Positions 58,778 to 64,000 of a DNA stretch of 64,000 nucleotides are shown piece after piece. The number at the start of each line of letters is the position of its first letter. The first letter of the stretch is position 1. The DNA comes from Echinometra lucunter (Eukaryota > Echinodermata > Echinoidea > Camarodonta > Echinometridae). The translations under genes and the position numbers were made by a program. Below the pieces are notes generated by a model. That model did no database searches and was not told where the DNA came from. It saw nothing but the letters and a program-made list of their open reading frames with translations. The DNA is taken from positions 13,889,650 to 13,953,649 of the forward strand of contig CM057162.1 in assembly GCA_029962745.1 (NCBI GenBank). The letters run 5' to 3'.

Positions 58778-59750
58778 AAATCTCTAGCTCTCTGGGTTTT
58801 TTTTTCGCTCGTTCCACCAGCCCGAATATCATTTAGGAACTCTCAGGGATCGGGGAGAAACCGCCGCTAAATTTCCTCGCTCCAGTCATAACAAAACGCC
58901 ACACAACTGAGTGAGCATATAATAGATTTATATGCAACTCTATGGTGCACTCTATACCCAGTAGTTCGCTCCCTCCAGCATGGGTGTCAATCCCGGGGGG
59001 ATGGGATCTCCCCCAATATTTCGGTCAGGGGGAAATGACCTGTATAATCATCATCCCCCCCCCCCCCCCCCCCCAATTAATTCACCATGAAGACGGAAAA
59101 ATTTCATAGCCTTCTGTAATCCTTGAAAAAAAAAAGAAGTAAAGACAAAGACAAAGAGAATTAAAAGTAAAGAAACACTTTTTTTAAGGAAAGGGAAAGG
59201 AAAAGGAAAAGGTTTTCAGTGCTTGATCGCATTTTAATCTGTGCTGCTGTCAGGGAAAAATGGAAAAGGGCAGAAAAAAAAATGAGAAGGGGAAAGAAAA
59301 AAGAAAGGAAAAAAGGAGAAGAAGAAAAAGAGAAAAGAGAAAAGAAAAAGGAGAGAAGAGAAAGGAAAAAGAAAAGAAAAAGAGAAGGAAGAAAAAGAAA
59401 AAGAAAAGAGAAAAAAGAGAGGTGAAAGGGAAAAGAGGAAAAAAGGAAGAAAATGGATAAGAAAAACGATGATGACAAGGTAAAGAGAAGAAAAGGTCTC
59501 GGAGAGAGAAAGAGAGGTTCTGAGGTTGTGCTTGCGGGTATGGTGCAGACGTTGAGTCAGGGGGAATGATGGACCATGTCGGGTCAAGAAGGGCAAGTTT
59601 TGATATTACGCAATTGGCGCGCTCTCTGTATACCAACAATAGTGTACCGTCATGATGGGGTCGTCCAGTAATCGGATTACCCAGCCCTCCATCGAGTCCG
59701 GACTGGAATCTACAGTGTTTATAGAAAATATGGCATTATTCTGTCGGTCG
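58778..59750. other. No gene seen; long purine tract
   Basis: 59150-59520 is almost entirely A and G on the + strand (AAAAGGAGAAG type). Its open frames are Lys/Glu/Arg or Phe/Ser/Leu strings, an effect of composition. A C run is at 59056-59074. Confidence 0.6.
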
Positions 59751-59754
59751 CTCG

Positions 59755-60340
59755 CTTCGCCCTGATAGAAAGAAAATGGTTTCGACAGCAAGTGAGGTGC
59801 CCAAATATTTGGCTAATGGGTATTCGAATATTATCTAGATATCTTATAGGAGTGTATTTTTATTTTTTGAAATAAGAATTCTACCATTGAGAAGAGCATA
59901 TAATTTGCCTTGCTCGCTGCACTTGCTCATATAGATGATGGATGGTTTTGCCTTTTTGACAAATAGACAATCGAATACATAATTTGGATATCTTATATGT
60001 TTGAATGTATTTTGATGAAAAATAACACTCACTCTATGGAAAAGGGTGAGCTGCGCTCGCTTGTATATTATTCACATACGAGATCATTTAGGAAAAGCAA
60101 AAGAATTCGACAAGCGAGGTTACAGATATATGATTTAGATATCGGCCTAAGTGTATTTTGACGAATTAGCATGAAAAAGAATATTTTCCCACGCTCGCTG
60201 TGCTCGCTCGTATTAAAAAACTGGATCGTTTTGGAATGTAATTTAGATACCCTTCGGCCCATTGTGTATTTTGATAAAGAATGAATAATCACCTCAACCA
60301 TGAAAAGAGCTCGCTTGTATAATATTTTGATACAGGATAG
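59755..60340 (+). repeat. Tandem array of about 155-bp units (orientation 1)
   Basis: About four degenerate units. Each has GCTCGCTGTGCTCGCTCG-like words, GAATTCGACAAGCGAGGT, ATTTAGATATC and GTGTATTTTGATGAA in that order. The family reappears inverted at 62690-63230. Confidence 0.75.
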
Positions 60341-60344
60341 TTTT

Positions 60345-61118
60345 TGCAAGTGTATGAATTCGGCAAGCAAGGTGACCAAATCATCGCCGATATCACAAAC
60401 CGGCACAATATCCATTTTACGTGTAAATTTTGGGTTTTGAGGTTTTTACATATTCTGAAAGGCAATGTAAAAATCTACATGTTCACCAAATTTCAGTTCC
60501 TGATGGAATTGATAGGCATTGTTGAAAATCACCTGTGTCCAAAAAATCCTGATTCTGCGAAATTTGGACCTCACGAACCGGCACTCGTAACTGAGTGCCA
60601 CTTCGTGAAATCCGAACAGCAGCGCGCGTATTTTACGTTAATGCGCGTAGATGCAACATGTCTTCTCTACATTTGGAGCTGTGGTTTCACGAACTGGCAC
60701 TGAATAGCTAGGAATTATTCCCGTTTTCATCGTTTTCACTGATGTAGAAGTAAGTAGAATGTCATTTTAAAGTATTATTATATTGAAGGTGTGATGATCT
60801 GCCCATAATATGTTTCTTTTTAACCTAGAACCGAAGCAAAACACAAAAACAAATCATTTTTCCCCCAATCGATCCATGTAGTCCCGCACATTGCGAATGA
60901 TGGCTTCCTCGAGGATGGGTTTCATAATCTGTCTAAGAGTAAGACTCAAGAGTAAGACGCAAGAGTAAGACGCCTCGTACAATCCACATCATTGTGATTC
61001 ATGTACTATTGAGTGATAATACAAGATGATAATAATACTGATGATAACAATAATGACGATGATAACCTGGCCGTAGTCTAGATCCCTGCAGATTTTTTTT
61101 TTTCGGGGGGGGGGGGGG
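60345..61118. other. No gene seen
   Basis: AT-rich sequence with no recognised ORF. It has short repeats of AAGAGTAAGACGC near 60940-60975, and ends in a poly-G run that touches the gap. Confidence 0.45.
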
Positions 61119-61618
61119 NNNNNNNNNNNNNNNNNNNNNNNNNNNNNNNNNNNNNNNNNNNNNNNNNNNNNNNNNNNNNNNNNNNNNNNNNNNNNNNNNN
61201 NNNNNNNNNNNNNNNNNNNNNNNNNNNNNNNNNNNNNNNNNNNNNNNNNNNNNNNNNNNNNNNNNNNNNNNNNNNNNNNNNNNNNNNNNNNNNNNNNNNN
61301 NNNNNNNNNNNNNNNNNNNNNNNNNNNNNNNNNNNNNNNNNNNNNNNNNNNNNNNNNNNNNNNNNNNNNNNNNNNNNNNNNNNNNNNNNNNNNNNNNNNN
61401 NNNNNNNNNNNNNNNNNNNNNNNNNNNNNNNNNNNNNNNNNNNNNNNNNNNNNNNNNNNNNNNNNNNNNNNNNNNNNNNNNNNNNNNNNNNNNNNNNNNN
61501 NNNNNNNNNNNNNNNNNNNNNNNNNNNNNNNNNNNNNNNNNNNNNNNNNNNNNNNNNNNNNNNNNNNNNNNNNNNNNNNNNNNNNNNNNNNNNNNNNNNN
61601 NNNNNNNNNNNNNNNNNN
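61119..61618. other. Scaffold gap (500 N)
   Basis: Exactly 500 N, between a poly-G run and the middle of a Death-fold exon. The orientation of the sequence to its right relative to the left is therefore not proven by continuous sequence. Confidence 0.98.
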
Positions 61619-61856
61619 ACAGTTGTAGGGGTATCTCTAGGGATCCCCTATGTACACCTGGAGGCAATCCTGATTGAGAAGTTGAATAACTATCCCAGTG
61701 CATTCATGGCTGTATTCATGAAATGGAATGTCAAGCAGCAACCTCCAAACACAAACAAGAGAGCAGTTTTAGCTGACAAACTGCAAGAGAATGACTTGGG
61801 TGACTTATCAGTGAAACTACGCAGTGGATGTTTACTTCCAAACATTACAGTTATAG
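61619..61856 (+). CDS. Partial Death-fold exon, probably that of NLR-B
   Basis: It reads TVVGVSLGIPYVHLEAILIE from the gap edge and ends LRSGCLLPNITVIG, matching residues from about 16 of the NLR-A Death-fold exon with few changes. The first 15 or so codons lie in the gap. The donor has moved: the ancestral site (ACAG followed by GT) is now ACAGTT, and the next usable GT, six bases on (ATAG, GTAAAC), keeps phase 1. It is on the + strand, opposite to NLR-B. No NACHT exon follows in the 2.1 kb to the window end. Intron sequence after it matches the NLR-A intron up to about 62065. Confidence 0.8.
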
Positions 61857-62071
61857 GTAAACCAGTACTGCACCTGAAATACTGCCATGCCTTAAAGTCA
61901 TGTGATGTACTCTCTACAATGGAAATTTTATAGCCCCCCCCTACTACTAGTTATGCATCATTCCAGTTTGAATATTGTTACCTCGTAGATGAGATGCAGA
62001 AATGCAGATATTAAGTGAAATACACTATGTGTAATTTTAATGTAATCTAGCATTGTTCTTGTAGTATATAA

Positions 62072-62130
62072 GCAGTGTTGTATCCGAGGCCGGCTCAGCC
62101 GAGACCGAGACCACTAAAAAATGTACATTT
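62072..62130. mobile_element. Array E element end, Death-fold side
   Basis: GCAGTGTTGTATCCGAGG is followed by GGCTCAGCCGAGACCGAGACC. It is joined to NLR intron sequence ending ATATAA. It is the counterpart of 58654. Confidence 0.6.
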
Positions 62131-62689
62131 TTTGTGTGTGTTTAAATATCACCTGTTTAATTTGCTGTGACCAGTTTGGGGTCTTTATCTAGACCTTTTA
62201 ATTGTTCACTAAAGTATATGAGCCATGTATATTTCTGGATTCTCCCCCTGATTTTTCTTTTTTTTTTTGAACACTGAATCAATTGAATAAGAATTACTAA
62301 GGCTAGTAAATTAGCAAAAACAATCATAAGTCAAGACATCAAGTCATCAACAGACTAATTAGGTAAGTTAACAAGGTACTGAAGCAACTAAACCAGCTCC
62401 AGGTAGAATCATTTGTGTTGGCATAATTCACGCAAGACCCAAGCAGAAGGGTTACAAAGTACACAATACTAACAAATACACCACCATGCAGAGGTGTACC
62501 TAGACCTTTTTCAGTAGGGGGGGGGGGGGAGGGGGGGTGTAGAGGCCACTGATTACCAACAAACATTGTCACCGATTACTGACAACCAATGTCTATTATT
62601 AAACCGTATAAAGCCCATGGGGCACTTTCAATTGTGTGCTTCTATCACATTTCATCTCTCCTACACATTTTCATTCAATTTCAACCAGA
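62131..62689. other. No gene seen
   Basis: AT-rich, with a G run at 62518-62538 after the transposon-end-like GTGTACCTAGACC. No recognised ORF. Confidence 0.45.
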
Positions 62690-63230
62690 TTTGGTGATTT
62701 TTATATGAGCGAGCAAGGCGAGGAAGGAAACGATGCTCCTTTTTATTTTAGAAGTGATGATTCTTCATCAAAATACGAGATGGGCCTATACGATATTTAG
62801 ATCATAAATTTGGTCACTTTTCCTGCAGAATTCATTCGCTTTCCCCAAACATTCTCTGTCTAAATATTAAATGAGCGAGCGCAGTGAGCGAGAAAAAGTA
62901 TACACTCTGTCATGCTGTTCACGAGACAGCTTGGATAAATCTGATGTATTTGCTCATTAGCATACGGACTTGCAGACTGACTGTATTTTGTCATCAAAAT
63001 ACATTTCGAATAATAAGATATCTAAATCATAGCCTATTCGGTCACCTCGCTTGCAATTAAGCAAGGAAAAAATTATATACTCTTTATCATGGTAAAGTGA
63101 TAATTCATCAAAATATGCGATGGGCGTATTAAATATCTAGATTATTTTTGTCCCCTCGCTTGCTGAATTCATTCGCTTTCAAAACCATCCTGTATCTAAA
63201 TATGATACGAGTGAGGGAAGCGAGGGAGGA
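62690..63230 (-). repeat. Tandem array of about 155-bp units (orientation 2)
   Basis: The same units as 59755-60340, reverse complemented: GAGCGAGCGCAGTGAGCGAG, TTCATCAAAATACGAGATGG, GATATTTAGAT and GAATTCATTCGC. About three to four units. Confidence 0.75.
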
Positions 63231-63236
63231 AAATAT

Positions 63237-63758
63237 ATATAATAATAATAATAATAGATGGGATTTGTAATGCGCCAAATGAAAGAAAGAAAGAGAGAGA
63301 AGAGCACAAATACAATGATAAATTAAGGAACAATTAAGAGTAGGAAGCATTGAATAGACGTGTCTTAAGGTAACGTTTAAATGTGTCAATTGAAGTGCAT
63401 TCACGGATAACCAGGGGAAGATCATTCCAGAGAACAGGGCCAGCGTGAGCAAAAGCCCGTACCCCCCATGTCATAAAGGATTTGGGAACAACTAGGGAAC
63501 CAGAGTTGGATGAACGTAGGGACCTGACAGGAGTGTATCTATTGATCAGATTGATGTTGTATTGTGGAGCAGAACCGTTAATTGCATGGAATACAAGGAG
63601 AAGGATTTTGAAGATGATGCGATCGTTGACCTTCAACCAATGTAGAGATTTCAGGATGGGAGTGATATGAACATGTTTTTTAGATAGGGTAACCATACGT
63701 GCTGCAGCGTTTTGGAGCTTTTGGAGTTTAGACAACTGGGTGTTGGGTATATACTCCT
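63237..63758 (-). mobile_element. CR1/L2-like LINE, 3' fragment
   Basis: The - strand frame 63334-63735 reads KLQKLQNAAARMVTLSKK, then ILKSLHWLKVNDRIIFKI, SLVVPKSFMTWGVRAF and AGPVLWNDLP, ending FKRYLKTRLF. This is the typical C-terminal region of CR1/L2-group reverse transcriptase proteins. A TAATAATAATAATA microsatellite at 63237-63257 marks the 3' end. The element is cut at about 63760 by the next transposon. Confidence 0.85.
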
Positions 63759-63761
63759 TTG

Positions 63762-64000
63762 TGTCTCGCCCACCGGAGGTGAAGGTGAGACTAAGGGATC
63801 CAAATGGCGTCCGTCCGTCGTCCGTCCGTCACAAATGTTAAAGTTTACCTCCAAGACTCTCTTATGATGCATAACTTGGCAACTACTGGTCCAATGGCAA
63901 CCAAATTTGGGTGGTAGATGCACTAGGGGTACCATCATGTTGTGGTTCTGTCGGAGGTCACGTGGTGAGGTCAGAGGTCATTTGAGGTCACGTTGTTATA
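63762..64000 (+). mobile_element. Third copy of the TGTCTCGCCCAC transposon (runs off window)
   Basis: TGTCTCGCCCACCGGAGGTG at 63762 is followed by the CCGTCCGT stretch and the first AGGTCA-rich unit, as in the copies at 4181 and 30997. It is more diverged from them than they are from each other. It lies inside the CR1/L2-like LINE and continues past the end of the window. Confidence 0.82.

Noticed and set aside
59161..59639. Ser/Phe/Leu-rich and Lys/Glu-rich ORFs over the purine tract
   Set aside because: Composition effect: all frames of a pure A/G stretch lack stops.
63482..63670. Plus-strand ORF MGTTREPELDERRDLTGVYL
   Set aside because: Shadow of the CR1/L2-like LINE frame on the - strand.

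Overview
This is a eukaryotic genomic window, most likely from an echinoderm and probably a sea urchin. It is AT-rich, its genes are split into exons with GT/AG boundaries, it is crowded with transposable elements, and it has three 500-N scaffold gaps (11966-12465, 35619-36118, 61119-61618). The main genes are NOD-like receptors (NLRs) with the order Death-fold domain, NACHT, leucine-rich repeats (LRRs). Large families of this type are known in sea urchins. Amphioxus is a less likely alternative. The organism call is inference, not a database match.

Region 1-21945 is a giant, imperfect inverted repeat centred on the gap at 11966-12465. Each arm carries five intact 168-bp LRR exons, an outer half-exon relic, an inner terminal exon with a stop, and a copy of a long-terminal-inverted-repeat (long-TIR) transposon. 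The left arm reads on + and is the 3' half of an NLR gene (NLR-C) whose NACHT exon should lie just left of base 1. The right arm reads on - and is the 3' half of NLR-A. The two genes therefore converge tail to tail.

Region 21945-27115 (- strand) holds the rest of NLR-A: a Death-fold exon (26833-27115), a NACHT exon (23670-25363) and a 53-residue first LRR exon (22158-22316). With the right-arm exons the frame is continuous for about 1033 residues.

Region 27120-37350 is mostly transposons (TTAA-flanked elements, a hairpin element, and an element ending in TGTCTCGCCCAC). It also has one unrecognised - strand ORF (32122-33426) with twelve or so 23-residue repeats, a membrane segment, and a C-terminus supplied by the inserted transposon. 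Region 37580-41340 is a dead L1/Tx1-like LINE. Region 41341-47455 has no recognised gene but contains two arrays of short inverted words.

Region 47456-58227 (- strand) is a second NLR copy (NLR-B): NACHT exon 56528-58227, first LRR exon 53922-54080, one LRR cassette 49865-50032, then truncation. A hAT-like element with an 8-bp target duplication sits in its last intron. Its Death-fold exon is not in the expected place. A matching exon lies on the opposite strand at 61619-61856, and the flanking sequences suggest that NLR-B was split by an inversion, or that a contig is mis-oriented. The window ends in a CR1/L2-like LINE fragment and a third copy of the TGTCTCGCCCAC element.

NLRs are cytosolic sensors: the LRRs are thought to recognise ligands, NACHT to oligomerise with nucleotide, and the Death-fold domain to recruit adaptors. 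The striking point here is that the LRR cassettes are all interchangeable in frame, lie in near-identical introns, and differ mainly at predicted ligand-facing positions.
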